Positions 41,701-55,424 of a stretch of 64,000 bases of DNA are shown here, piece after piece; within the stretch, counting starts at the first letter, position 1, and every line of letters starts with the position of its first letter. The position numbers and the translations under genes were made by a program. The notes under the pieces were generated by a model. The model had not been told where the DNA came from. It made no database searches and was given only the letters and a program-made list of their open reading frames with translations. The stretch is from Paratinospora sagittata (lineage: Eukaryota; Streptophyta; Magnoliopsida; Ranunculales; Menispermaceae), in assembly GCA_035771175.1 (NCBI GenBank), contig CM069589.1, positions 26,182,201-26,246,200 on the forward strand. Direction: 5' to 3'.

Positions 41701-43538
41701 ATAACTTTTTATCCCGACTTTGATTTCAAGGAGTGAAAAAGAATTGAAAATGCCTTTTCTTCCCATTTCTAACGCATGTTCAATCAGACAAATTGGAGTC
41801 AGAATGAAAATGTTATGGTTATTTTAAAGTTTCACACCGATCATTCAATTACTTCTCGTATGAATCGATAAGAAAAATTCAAATAGACTTACAGTTTAAT
41901 CCTGACACTGATATGAGTTAATTAAAAGGCGTTGAAAATATTGTTTCTTCTTCTTTCCAAGGAATGTGCAATCACTCAAATTGGAGTCCGGAAGAAAACG
42001 TTATGGCTATTTTAATGTTTGTTACCCATTGACCACCGTACTTGTGAATCTAATCAGCAATCAAAATCAAAAAGCCTTAGCCATTTCTTTGGAAGTATGA
42101 TTTGAGTTATTCGAAAGACGTTTAAAATATCGTTTCTTCCTCCTTTCAAAGCATTTTTAATCACTCAAACTGGAGTCAGGAATAAAATGTTATGGCTATT
42201 TGAATATTTTATCCCGATCAATCAACATACATATCGACCAAATCGTGAAGAAATGTTCAAAAAGCCATAACTTTTTATCCCGACTTTGATTTCAAGGAGT
42301 GAAAAAGAATTGAAAATGTCTTTTCTTCCCATTTCTAACGCATGTTCAATCAGACAAATTGGAGTCAGAATGAAAACGTTATGGTTATTTTAAAGTTTCA
42401 CACCGATCATTCAATTACTTCTCGTATGAATCGATAAGAAAAATTCAAATAGACTTACAGTTTAATCCTGACACTGATATGAGTTAATAAAAAGGAGTTG
42501 AAAATATTGTTTCTTCTTCTTTCCAAGGAATGTGCAATCACTCAAATTGGAGTCCGGAAGAAAACGTTATGGCTATTTTAATGTTTGTTACCCATTGACC
42601 ACCGTACTTGTGAATCTAATCAGCAATCAAAATCAAAAAGCCTTAGCCATTTCTTTGGAAGTATGATTTGAGTTATTCGGAAGACGTTCAAAATATCGTT
42701 TCTTCCTCTTTTCAAAGCATTTTTAATCACTCAAACTGGAGTCAGGAATAAAATGTTATGGCTATTTGAATATTTTATCCCGATCAATCAACATACATAT
42801 CGACCAAATCGTGAAGAAATCTTCAAAAAGCCATAACTTTTTATCCCGACTTTGTTTTCAAGGAGTGAAAAAGAATTGAAAATGCCTTTTCTTCCCATTT
42901 CTAACGCATGTTCAATCAGACAAATTGGAGTCAGAATGAAAACGTTATGGTTATTTTAAAGTTTCACACCGATCATTCAATTACTTCTCGTATGAATCGA
43001 TAAGAAAAATTCAAATAGACTTACAGTTTAATCCTGACACTGATATGAGTTAATAAAAAAGCGTTGAAAATATTGTTTCTTCTTCTTTCCAAGGAATGTG
43101 GAATCACTCAAATTGGAGTCCGGAAGAAAACGTTATGGCTATTTTAATGTTTGTTACCCATTGACCACCGTACTTGTGAATCTAATCAGCAATCAAAATC
43201 AAAAAGCCTTAGCCATTTCTTTGGAAGTATGATTTGAGTTATTCGAAAGACGTTTAAAATATCGTTTCTTCCTCCTTTCAAAGCATTTTTAATCACTCAA
43301 ACTGGAGTCAGGAATAAAATGTTATGGCTATTTGAATATTTTATCCCGATCAATCAACATACATATCGACCAAATCGTGAAGAAATGTTCAAAAAGCCAT
43401 AACTTTTTATCCCGACTTTGATTTCAAGGAGTGAAAAAGAATTGAAAATGTCTTTTCTTCCCATTTCTAACGCATGTTCAATCAGACAAATTGGAGTCAG
43501 AATGAAAACGTTATGGTTATTTTAAAGTTTCACACCGA
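32785..43538 (+). repeat. Region III: five-monomer higher-order repeat (2830 bp), monomers 59-77
   Basis: Three successive private markers define the unit: 'gttaattaaaagg', then 'aaaaggagttg' with 'ctttgttttc', then 'aaaaaagcgttg' with 'tgtggaatc'. 'gttaattaaa' falls at 32861, 35691, 38521 and 41917, spacings of 2830, 2830 and 3396 bp; 'cgactttgtt' and 'tgtggaatca' repeat with the same spacings. Units are monomers 59-63, 64-68, 69-74 (six monomers) and the first three monomers of a further unit (75-77), which then merges with the four-monomer pattern downstream. The fourth monomer of unit 59-63 is of another type ('ttcggaag', 'caacatacat') than those of units 64-68 and 69-74 ('aaaaagactt', 'gatcagtcaact'). 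Confidence 0.88.
40709..41274 (+). repeat. Inserted monomer 73, making a six-monomer unit
   Basis: Compared with the unit at 35615-38444, the unit at 38445-41840 has one extra monomer just before its last. Monomers 69-72 match 64-67 and monomer 74 matches 68; monomer 73 has no partner. It carries 'ggaagactttc' and 'aaaatgtctttt', and otherwise resembles monomer 62. A whole-monomer gain by unequal exchange is the simplest reading. Confidence 0.75.
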
Positions 43539-46500
43539 TCATTCAATTACTTCTCGTATGAATCGATAAGAAAAATTCAAATAGACTTACAGTTTAATCC
43601 TGACACTGATATGAGTTAATAAAAAGGCGTTGAAAATATTGTTTCTTCTTCTTTCCAAGGAATGTGCAATCACTCAAATTGGAGTCCGGAAGAAAACGTT
43701 ATGGCTATTTTAATGTTTGTTACCCATTGACCACCGTACTTGTGAATCTAATCAGCAATAAAAATCAAAAAGCCTTAGCCATTTCTTTGGAAGTATGATT
43801 TGAGTTATTCGGAAGACGTTCAAAATATCGTTTCTTCCTCTTTTCAAAGCATTTTTAATCACTCAAACTGGAGTCAGGAATAAAATGTTATGGCTATTTG
43901 AATATTTTATCCCGATCAATCAACATACATATCGACCAAATCGTGAAGAAATGTTCAAAAAGCCATAACTTTTTATCCCGACTTTGATTTCAAGGAGTGA
44001 AAAAGAATTGAAAATGTCTTTTCTTCCCATTTCTAACGCATGTTCAATCAGACAAATTGGAGTCAGAATGAAAACGTTATGGTTATTTTAAAGTTTCACA
44101 CCGATCATTCAATTACTTCTCGTATGAATCGATAAGAAAAATTCAAATAGACTTACAGTTTAATCCTGACACTGATATGAGTTAATAAAAAGGCGTTGAA
44201 AATATTGTTTCTTCTTCTTTCCAAGGAATGTGCAATCACTCAAATTGGAGTCCGGAAGAAAACGTTATGGCTATTTTAATGTTTGTTACCCATTGACCAC
44301 CGTACTTGTGAATCTAATCAGCAATCAAAATCAAAAAGCCTTAGCCATTTCTTTGGAAGTATGATTTGAGTTATTCGGAAGACGTTCAAAATATCGTTTC
44401 TTCCTCTTTTCAAAGCATTTTTAATCACTCAAACTGGAGTCAGGAATAAAATGTTATGGCTATTTGAATATTTTATCCCGATCAATCAACATACATATCG
44501 ACCAAATCGTGAAGAAATCTTCAAAAAGCCATAACTTTTTATCCCGACTTTGATTTCAAGGAGTGAAAAAGAATTGAAAATGCCTTTTCTTCCCATTTCT
44601 AACGCATGTTCAATCAGACAAATTGGAGTCAGAATGAAAACGTTATGGTTATTTTAAAGTTTCACACCGATCATTCAATTACTTCTCGTATGAATCGATA
44701 AGAAAAATTCAAATAGACTTACAGTTTAATCCTGACACTGATATGAGTTAATAAAAAGGAGTTGAAAATATTGTTTCTTCTTCTTTCCAAGGAATGTGCA
44801 ATCACTCAAATTGGAGTCCGGAAGAAAACGTTATGGCTATTTTAATGTTTGTTACCCATTGACCACCGTACTTGTGAATCTAATCAGCAATCAAAATCAA
44901 AAAGCCTTAGCCATTTCTTTGGAAGTATGATTTGAGTTATTCGGAAGACGTTCAAAATATCGTTTCTTCCTCTTTTCAAAGCATTTTTAATCACTCAAAC
45001 TGGAGTCAGGAATAAAATGTTATGGCTATTTGAATATTTTATCCCGATCAATCAACATACATATCGACCAAATCGTGAAGAAATCTTCAAAAAGCCATAA
45101 CTTTTTATCCCGACTTTGTTTTCAAGGAGTGAAAAAGAATTGAAAATGCCTTTTCTTCCCATTTCTAACGCATGTTCAATCAGACAAATTGGAGTCAGAA
45201 TGAAAACGTTATGGTTATTTTAAAGTTTCACACCGATCATTCAATTACTTCTCGTATGAATCGATAAGAAAAATTCAAATAGACTTACAGTTTAATCCTG
45301 ACACTGATATGAGTTAATAAAAAAGCGTTGAAAATATTGTTTCTTCTTCTTTCCAAGGAATGTGGAATCACTCAAATTGGAGTCCGGAAGAAAACGTTAT
45401 GGCTATTTTAATGTTTGTTACCCATTGACCACCGTACTTGTGAATCTAATCAGCAATCAAAATCAAAAAGCCTTAGCCATTTCTTTGGAAGTATGATTTG
45501 AGTTATTCGAAAGACGTTTAAAATATCGTTTCTTCCTCCTTTCAAAGCATTTTTAATCACTCAAACTGGAGTCAGGAATAAAATGTTATGGCTATTTGAA
45601 TATTTTATCCCGATCAATCAACATACATATCGACCAAATCGTGAAGAAATGTTCAAAAAGCCATAACTTTTTATCCCGACTTTGATTTCAAGGAGTGAAA
45701 AAGAATTGAAAATGTCTTTTCTTCCCATTTCTAACGCATGTTCAATCAGACAAATTGGAGTCAGAATGAAAACGTTATGGTTATTTTAAAGTTTCACACC
45801 GATCATTCAATTACTTCTCGTATGAATCGATAAGAAAAATTCAAATAGACTTACAGTTTAATCCTGACACTGATATGAGTTAATAAAAAGGCGTTGAAAA
45901 TATTGTTTCTTCTTCTTTCCAAGGAATGTGCAATCACTCAAATTGGAGTCCGGAAGAAAACGTTATGGCTATTTTAATGTTTGTTACCCATTGACCACCG
46001 TACTTGTGAATCTAATCAGCAATAAAAATCAAAAAGCCTTAGCCATTTCTTTGGAAGTATGATTTGAGTTATTCGGAAGACGTTCAAAATATCGTTTCTT
46101 CCTCTTTTCAAAGCATTTTTAATCACTCAAACTGGAGTCAGGAATAAAATGTTATGGCTATTTGAATATTTTATCCCGATCAATCAACATACATATCGAC
46201 CAAATCGTGAAGAAATGTTCAAAAAGCCATAACTTTTTATCCCGACTTTGATTTCAAGGAGTGAAAAAGAATTGAAAATGTCTTTTCTTCCCATTTCTAA
46301 CGCATGTTCAATCAGACAAATTGGAGTCAGAATGAAAATGTTATGGTTATTTTAAAGTTTCACACCGATCATTCAATTACTTCTCGTATGAATCGATAAG
46401 AAAAATTCAAATAGACTTACAGTTTAATCCTGACACTGATATGAGTTAATAAAAAGGCGTTGAAAATATTGTTTCTTCTTCTTTCCAAGGAATGTGCAAT

Positions 46501-49500
46501 CACTCAAATTGGAGTCCGGAAGAAAACGTTATGGCTATTTTAATGTTTGTTACCCATTGACCACCGTACTTGTGAATCTAATCAGCAATCAAAATCAAAA
46601 AGCCTTAGCCATTTCTTTGGAAGTATGATTTGAGTTATTCGGAAGACGTTCAAAATATCGTTTCTTCCTCTTTTCAAAGCATTTTTAATCACTCAAACTG
46701 GAGTCAGGAATAAAATGTTATGGCTATTTGAATATTTTATCCCGATCAATCAACATACATATCGACCAAATCGTGAAGAAATCTTCAAAAAGCCATAACT
46801 TTTTATCCCGACTTTGATTTCAAGGAGTGAAAAAGAATTGAAAATGCCTTTTCTTCCCATTTCTAACGCATGTTCAATCAGACAAATTGGAGTCAGAATG
46901 AAAAGGTTATGGTTATTTTAAAGTTTCACACCGATCATTCAATTACTTCTCGTATGAATCGATAAGAAAAATTCAAATAGACTTACAGTTTAATCCTGAC
47001 ACTGATATGAGTTAATTAAAAGGCGTTGAAAATATTGTTTCTTCTTCTTTCCAAGGAATGTGCAATCACTCAAATTGGAGTCCGGAAGAAAACGTTATGG
47101 CTATTTTAATGTTTGTTACCCATTGACCACCGTACTTGTGAATCTAATCAGCAATCAAAATCAAAAAGCCTTAGCCATTTCTTTGGAAGTATGATTTGAG
47201 TTATTCGAAAGACGTTTAAAATATCGTTTCTTCCTCCTTTCAAAGCATTTTTAATCACTCAAACTGGAGTCAGGAATAAAATGTTATGGCTATTTGAATA
47301 TTTTATCCCGATCAATCAACATACATATCGACCAAATCGTGAAGAAATGTTCAAAAAGCCATAACTTTTTATCCCGACTTTGATTTCAAGGAGTGAAAAA
47401 GAATTGAAAATGCCTTTTCTTCCCATTTCTAACGCATGTTCAATCAGACAAATTGGAGTCAGAATGAAAATGTTATGGTTATTTTAAAGTTTCACACCGA
47501 TCATTCAATTACTTCTCGTATGAATCGATAAGAAAAATTCAAATAGACTTACAGTTTAATCCTGACACTGATATGAGTTAATTAAAAGGCGTTGAAAATA
47601 TTGTTTCTTCTTCTTTCCAAGGAATGTGCAATCACTCAAATTGGAGTCCGGAAGAAAACGTTATGGCTATTTTAATGTTTGTTACCCATTGACCACCGTA
47701 CTTGTGAATCTAATCAGCAATCAAAATCAAAAAGCCTTAGCCATTTCTTTGGAAGTATGATTTGAGTTATTCGAAAGACGTTTAAAATATCGTTTCTTCC
47801 TCCTTTCAAAGCATTTTTAATCACTCAAACTGGAGTCAGGAATAAAATGTTATGGCTATTTGAATATTTTATCCCGATCAATCAACATACATATCGACCA
47901 AATCGTGAAGAAATGTTCAAAAAGCCATAACTTTTTATCCCGACTTTGATTTCAAGGAGTGAAAAAGAATTGAAAATGTCTTTTCTTCCCATTTCTAACG
48001 CATGTTCAATCAGACAAATTGGAGACAGAATGAAAACGTTATGGTTATTTTAAAGTTTCACACCGATCATTCAATTACTTCTCGTATGAATCGATAAGAA
48101 AAATTCAAATAGACTTACAGTTTAATCCTGACACTGATATGAGTTAATAAAAAGGCGTTGAAAATATTGTTTCTTCTTCTTTCCAAGGAATGTGCAATCA
48201 CTCAAATTGGAGTCCGGAAGAAAACGTTATGGCTATTTTAATGTTTGTTACCCATTGACCACCGTACTTGTGAATCTAATCAGCAATAAAAATCAAAAAG
48301 CCTTAGCCATTTCTTTGGAAGTATGATTTGAGTTATTCGGAAGACGTTCAAAATATCGTTTCTTCCTCTTTTCAAAGCATTTTTAATCACTCAAACTGGA
48401 GTCAGGAATAAAATGTTATGGCTATTTGAATATTTTATCCCGATCAATCAACTTACTTATCGACCAAATCGTGAAGAAATGTTCAAAAAGCCATAACTTT
48501 TTATCCCGACTTTGATTTCAAGGAGTGAAAAAGAATTGAAAATGCCTTTTCTTCCCATTTCTAACGCATGTTCAATCAGACAAATTGGAGTCAGAATGAA
48601 AACGTTATGGTTATTTTAAAGTTTCACACCGATCATTCAATTACTTCTCGTATGAATCGATAAGAAAAATTCAAATAGACTTACAGTTTAATCCTGACAC
48701 TGATATGAGTTAATAAAAAGGCGTTGAAAATATTGTTTCTTCTTCTTTCCAAGGAATGTGCAATCACTCAAATTGGAGTCCGGAAGAAAACGTTATGGCT
48801 ATTTTAATGTTTGTTACCCATTGACCACCGTACTTGTGAATCTAATCAGCAATCAAAATCAAAAAGCCTTAGCCATTTCTTTGGAAGTATGATTTGAGTT
48901 ATTCGGAAGACGTTCAAAATATCGTTTCTTCCTCTTTTCAAAGCATTTTTAATCACTCAAACTGGAGTCAGGAATAAAATGTTATGGCTATTTGAATATT
49001 TTATCCCGATCAATCAACATACATATCGACCAAATCGTGAAGAAATCTTCAAAAAGCCATAACTTTTTATCCCGACTTTGATTTCAAGGAGTGAAAAAGA
49101 ATTGAAAATGCCTTTTCTTCCCATTTCTAACGCATGTTCAATCAGACAAATTGGAGTCAGAATGAAAATGTTATGGTTATTTTAAAGTTTCACACCGATC
49201 ATTCAATTACTTCTCGTATGAATCGATAAGAAAAATTCAAATAGACTTACAGTTTAATCCTGACACTGATATGAGTTAATTAAAAGGCGTTGAAAATATT
49301 GTTTCTTCTTCTTTCCAAGGAATGTGCAATCACTCAAATTGGAGTCCGGAAGAAAACGTTATGGCTATTTTAATGTTTGTTACCCATTGACCACCGTACT
49401 TGTGAATCTAATCAGCAATCAAAATCAAAAAGCCTTAGCCATTTCTTTGGAAGTATGATTTGAGTTATTCGAAAGACGTTTAAAATATCGTTTCTTCCTC

Positions 49501-52500
49501 CTTTCAAAGCATTTTTAATCACTCAAACTGGAGTCAGGAATAAAATGTTATGGCTATTTGAATATTTTATCCCGATCAATCAACATACATATCGACCAAA
49601 TCGTGAAGAAATGTTCAAAAAGCCATAACTTTTTATCCCGACTTTGATTTCAAGGAGTGAAAAAGAATTGAAAATGTCTTTTCTTCCCATTTCTAACGCA
49701 TGTTCAATCAGACAAATTGGAGACAGAATGAAAACGTTATGGTTATTTTAAAGTTTCACACCGATCATTCAATTACTTCTCGTATGAATCGATAAGAAAA
49801 ATTCAAATAGACTTACAGTTTAATCCTGACACTGATATGAGTTAATAAAAAGGCGTTGAAAATATTGTTTCTTCTTCTTTCCAAGGAATGTGCAATCACT
49901 CAAATTGGAGTCCGGAAGAAAACGTTATGGCTATTTTAATGTTTGTTACCCATTGACCACCGTACTTGTGAATCTAATCAGCAATCAAAATCAAAAAGCC
50001 TTAGCCATTTCTTTGGAAGTATGATTTGAGTTATTCGAAAGACGTTTAAAATATCGTTTCTTCCTCCTTTCAAAGCATTTTTAATCACTCAATATGGAGT
50101 CAGGAATAAAATGTTATGGCTATTTGAATATTTTATCCCGATCAATCAACATACATATCGACCAAATCGTGAAGAAATCTTCAAAAAGCCATAACTTTTT
50201 ATCCCGACTTTGATTTCAAGGAGTGAAAAAGAATTGAAAATGCCTTTTCTTCCCATTTCTAACGCATGTTCAATTAGACAAATTGGAGTCAGAATGAAAA
50301 CGTTATGGTTATTTTAAAGTTTCACACCGATCATTCAATTACTTCTCGTATGAATCGATAAGAAAAATTCAAATAGACTTACAGTTTAATCCTGACACTG
50401 ATATGAGTTAATAAAAAGGCGTTGAAAATATTGTTTCTTCTTCTTTCCAAGGAATGTGCAATCACTCAAATTGGAGTCCGGAAGAAAACGTTATGGCTAT
50501 TTTAATGTTTGTTACCCATTGACCACCGTACTTGTGAATCTAATCAGCAATAAAAATCAAAAAGCCTTAGCCATTTCTTTGGAAGTATGATTTGAGTTAT
50601 TCGGAAGACGTTCAAAATATCGTTTCTTCCTCTTTTCAAAGCATTTTTAATCACTCAAACTGGAGTCAGGAATAAAATGTTATGGCTATTTGAATATTTT
50701 ATCCCGATCAATCAACTTACTTATCGACCAAATCGTGAAGAAATGTTCAAAAAGCCATAACTTTTTATCCCGACTTTGATTTCAAGGAGTGAAAAAGAAT
50801 TGAAAATGCCTTTTCTTCCCATTTCTAACGCATGTTCAATCAGACAAATTGGAGTCAGAATGAAAACGTTATGGTTATTTTAAAGTTTCACACCGATCAT
50901 TCAATTACTTCTCGTATGAATCGATAAGAAAAATTCAAATAGACTTACAGTTTAATCCTGACACTGATATGAGTTAATAAAAAGGCGTTGAAAATATTGT
51001 TTCTTCTTCTTTCCAAGGAATGTGCAATCACTCAAATTGGAGTCCGGAAGAAAACGTTATGGCTATTTTAATGTTTGTTACCCATTGACCACCGTACTTG
51101 TGAATCTAATCAGCAATCAAAATCAAAAAGCCTTAGCCATTTCTTTGGAAGTATGATTTGAGTTATTCGGAAGACGTTCAAAATATCGTTTCTTCCTCTT
51201 TTCAAAGCATTTTTAATCACTCAAACTGGAGTCAGGAATAAAATGTTATGGCTATTTGAATATTTTATCCCGATCAATCAACATACATATCGACCAAATC
51301 GTGAAGAAATCTTCAAAAAGCCATAACTTTTTATCCCGACTTTGATTTCAAGGAGTGAAAAAGAATTGAAAATGCCTTTTCTTCCCATTTCTAACGCATG
51401 TTCAATCAGACAAATTGGAGTCAGAATGAAAATGTTATGGTTATTTTAAAGTTTCACACCGATCATTCAATTACTTCTCGTATGAATCGATAAGAAAAAT
51501 TCAAATAGACTTACAGTTTAATCCTGACACTGATATGAGTTAATTAAAAGGCGTTGAAAATATTGTTTCTTCTTCTTTCCAAGGAATGTGCAATCACTCA
51601 AATTGGAGTCCGGAAGAAAACGTTATGGCTATTTTAATGTTTGTTACCCATTGACCACCGTACTTGTGAATCTAATCAGCAATCAAAATCAAAAAGCCTT
51701 AGCCATTTCTTTGGAAGTATGATTTGAGTTATTCGAAAGACGTTTAAAATATCGTTTCTTCCTCCTTTCAAAGCATTTTTAATCACTCAAACTGGAGTCA
51801 GGAATAAAATGTTATGGCTATTTGAATATTTTATCCCGATCAATCAACATACATATCGACCAAATCGTGAAGAAATGTTCAAAAAGCCATAACTTTTTAT
51901 CCCGACTTTGATTTCAAGGAGTGAAAAAGAATTGAAAATGTCTTTTCTTCCCATTTCTAACGCATGTTCAATCAGACAAATTGGAGACAGAATGAAAACG
52001 TTATGGTTATTTTAAAGTTTCACACCGATCATTCAATTACTTCTCGTATGAATCGATAAGAAAAATTCAAATAGACTTACAGTTTAATCCTGACACTGAT
52101 ATGAGTTAATAAAAAGGCGTTGAAAATATTGTTTCTTCTTCTTTCCAAGGAATGTGCAATCACTCAAATTGGAGTCCGGAAGAAAACGTTATGGCTATTT
52201 TAATGTTTGTTACCCATTGACCACCGTACTTGTGAATCTAATCAGCAATCAAAATCAAAAAGCCTTAGCCATTTCTTTGGAAGTATGATTTGAGTTATTC
52301 GAAAGACGTTTAAAATATCGTTTCTTCCTCCTTTCAAAGCATTTTTAATCACTCAATATGGAGTCAGGAATAAAATGTTATGGCTATTTGAATATTTTAT
52401 CCCGATCAATCAACTTACTTATCGACCAAATCGTGAAGAAATGTTCAAAAAGCCATAACTTTTTATCCCGACTTTGATTTCAAGGAGTGAAAAAGAATTG

Positions 52501-52594
52501 AAAATGCCTTTTCTTCCCATTTCTAACGCATGTTCAATCAGACAAATTGGAGTCAGAATGAAAACGTTATGGTTATTTTAAAGTTTCACACCGA
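43539..52594 (+). repeat. Region IV: four-monomer higher-order repeat (2264 bp), monomers 78-93
   Basis: The private marker 'gcaataaaaatc' recurs at 43755, 46019, 48283 and 50547, exactly 2264 bp apart each time, so there are four units (78-81, 82-85, 86-89, 90-93). Unit contents shift: the first ends with the 'aaaaggagttg' and 'aaaaaagcgttg' monomers of the five-monomer system, the second ends with two 'gttaattaaa' monomers, and the last two share the order 'gcaataaaaatc', 'aaaatgttatgg' end, 'gttaattaaa' with 'ggagacag', 'caatatgg'. The region appears to be built from parts of the five-monomer unit with pieces lost and added. Confidence 0.85.
48067..52594 (+). repeat. Near-identical tandem duplication of 2264 bp
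   Basis: The units 48067-50330 and 50331-52594 look identical by eye except in subunit C of the last monomer: 'caacatacat' with 'aaatcttc' and 'caattagac' in the first, 'caacttactt' with 'aaatgttc' and 'caatcagac' in the second. That is four differences in 2264 bp, well below the difference between neighbouring monomers, which indicates a recent duplication. Confidence 0.75.
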
Positions 52595-55424
52595 TCATTC
52601 AATTACTTCTCGTATGAATCGATAAGAAAAATTCAAATAGACTTACAGTTTAATCCTGACACTGATATGAGTTAATAAAAAGGCGTTGAAAATATTGTTT
52701 CTTCTTCTTTCCAAGGAATGTGCAATCACTCAAATTGGAGTCCGGAAGAAAACGTTATGGCTATTTTAATGTTTGTTACCCATTAACCACCGTACTTGTG
52801 AATCTAATCAGCAATCAAAATCAAAAAGCCTTAGCCATTTCTTTGGAAGTATGATTTGAGTTATTCGGAAGACGTTCAAAATATCGTTTCTTCCTCTTTT
52901 CAAAGCATTTTTAATCACTCAAACTGGAGTCAGGAATAAAATGTTATGGCTATTTGAATATTTTATCCCGATCAATCAACATACATATCGACCAAATCGT
53001 GAAGAAATCTTCAAAAAGCCATAACTTTTTATCCCGACTTTGATTTCAAGGAGTGAAAAAGAATTGAAAATGCCTTTTCTTCCCATTTCTAACGCATGTT
53101 CAATCAGACAAATTGGAGACAGAATGAAAACGTTATGGTTATTTTAAAGTTTCACACCGATCATTCAATTACTTCTCGTATGAATCGATAAGAAAAATTC
53201 AAATAGACTTACAGTTTAATCCTGACACTGATATGAGTTAATAAAAAGGTGTTGAAAATATTGTTTCTTCTTCTTTCCAAGGAATGTGCAATCACTCAAA
53301 TTGGAGTCCGGAAGAAAACGTTATGGCTATTTTAATGTTTGTTACCCATTGACCACCGTACTTGTGAATCTAATCAGCAATCAAAATCAAAAAGCCTTAG
53401 CCATTTCTTTGGAAGTATGATTTGAGTTATTCTAAAGACGTTTAAAATATCGTTTCTTCCTCCTTTCAAAGCATTTTTAATCACTCAATATGGAGTCAGG
53501 AATAAAATGTTATGGCTATTTGAATATTTTATCCCGATCAATCAACTTACTTATCGACCAAATCGTGAAGAAATGTTCAAAAAGCCATAACTTTTTATCC
53601 CGACTTTGATTTCAAGGAGTGAAAAAGAATTGAAAATGCCTTTTCTTCCCATTTCTAACGCATGTTCAATTAGACAAATTGGAGTCAGAATGAAAACGTT
53701 ATGGTTATTTTAAAGTTTCACACCGATCATTCAATTACTTCTCGTATGAATCGATAAGAAAAATTCAAATAGACTTACAGTTTAATCCTGACACTGATAT
53801 GAGTTAATAAAAAGGCGTTGAAAATATTGTTTCTTCTTCTTTCCAAGGAATGTGCAATCACTCAAATTGGAGTCCGGAAGAAAACGTTATGGCTATTTTA
53901 ATGTTTGTTACCCATTGACCACCGTACTTGTGAATCTAATCAGCAATCAAAATCAAAAAGCCTTAGCCATTTCTTTGGAAGGATGATTTGAGTTATTCGA
54001 AAGACGTTTAAAATATCGTTTCTTCCTCCTTTCAAAGCATTTTTAATCACTCAAACTGGAGTCAGGAATAAAATGTTATGGCTATTTGAATATTTTATCC
54101 CGATCAATCAACTTACTTATCGACCAAATCGTGAAGAAATCTTCAAAAAGCCATAACTTTTTATACCGACTTTGATTTCAAGGAGTGAAAAAGAATTGAA
54201 AATGCCTTTTCTTCCCATTTCTAACGCATGTTCAATCAGACAAATTGGAGTCAGAATGAAAACGTTATGGTTATTTTAAAGTTTCACACCGATCATTCAA
54301 TTACTTCTCGTATGAATCGATAAGAAAAATTCAAATAGACTCACAGTTTAATCCAGACACTGATATGAGTTAATAAAAAGGCGTTGAAAATATTGTTTCT
54401 TCTTCTTTCCAAGGAATGTGCAATCACTCAAATTGGAGTCCGGAAGAAAACGTTATGGCTATTTTAATGTTTGTTACCCATTGACCACCGTACTTGTGAA
54501 TCTAATCAGCAATCAAAATCAAAAAGCCTTAGCCATTTCTTTGGAAGTATGATTTGAGTTATTCGGAAGACGTTCAAAATATCGTTTCTTCCTCTTTTCA
54601 AAGCATTTTTAATCACTCAAACTGGAGTCAGGAATAAAATGTTATGGCTATTTGAATATTTTATCCCGATCAATCAACATACATATCGACCAAATCGTGA
54701 AGAAATCTTCAAAAAGCCATAACTTTTTATCCCGACTTTGATTTCAAGGAGTGAAAAAGAATTGAAAATGCCTTTTCTTCCCATTTCTAACGCATGTTCA
54801 ATTAGACAAATTGGAGTCAGAATGAAAACGTTATGGTTATTTTAAAGTTTCACACCGATCATTCAATTACTTCTCGTATGAATCGATAAGAAAAATTCAA
54901 ATAGACTTACAGTTTAATCCTGACACTGATATGAGTTAATAAAAAGGCGTTGAAAATATTGTTTCTTCTTCTTTCCAAGGAATGTGCAATCACTCAAATT
55001 GGAGTCCGGAAGAAAACGTTATGGCTATTTTAATGTTTGTTACCCATTGACCACCGTACTTGTGAATCTAATCAGCAATCAAAATCAAAAAGCCTTAGCC
55101 ATTTCTTTGAAAGTATGATTTGAGTTATTCGAAAGACGTTTAAAATATCGTTTCTTCCTCCTTTCAAAGCATTTTTAATCACTCAAACTGGAGTCAGGAA
55201 TAAAATGTTATGGCTATTTGAATATTTTATCCCGATCAGTCAACTTACTTACCGACCAAATCGTGAAGAAATGTACAAAAAGCCATAACTTTTTATCCCG
55301 ACTTTGATTTCAAGGAGTGAAAAAGAATTGAAAATGCCTTTTCTTCCCATTTCTAACGCATGTTCAATCAGACAAATTGGAGTCAGAATGAAAACGTTAT
55401 GGTTATTTTAAAGTTTCACACCGA
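52595..55424 (+). repeat. Transition zone, monomers 94-98
   Basis: Five monomers with no repeated order. Private changes include 'cattaaccacc' at 52781, 'ggagacag' (last example, 53115), 'aaaaggtgttg', 'tattctaaagacg', 'gactcacag' with 'aatccagac' (54340-54358), and 'gatcagtcaacttacttacc' with 'aaatgtac' in monomer 98. The last of these reappears six monomers later in monomer 104. Confidence 0.65.
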
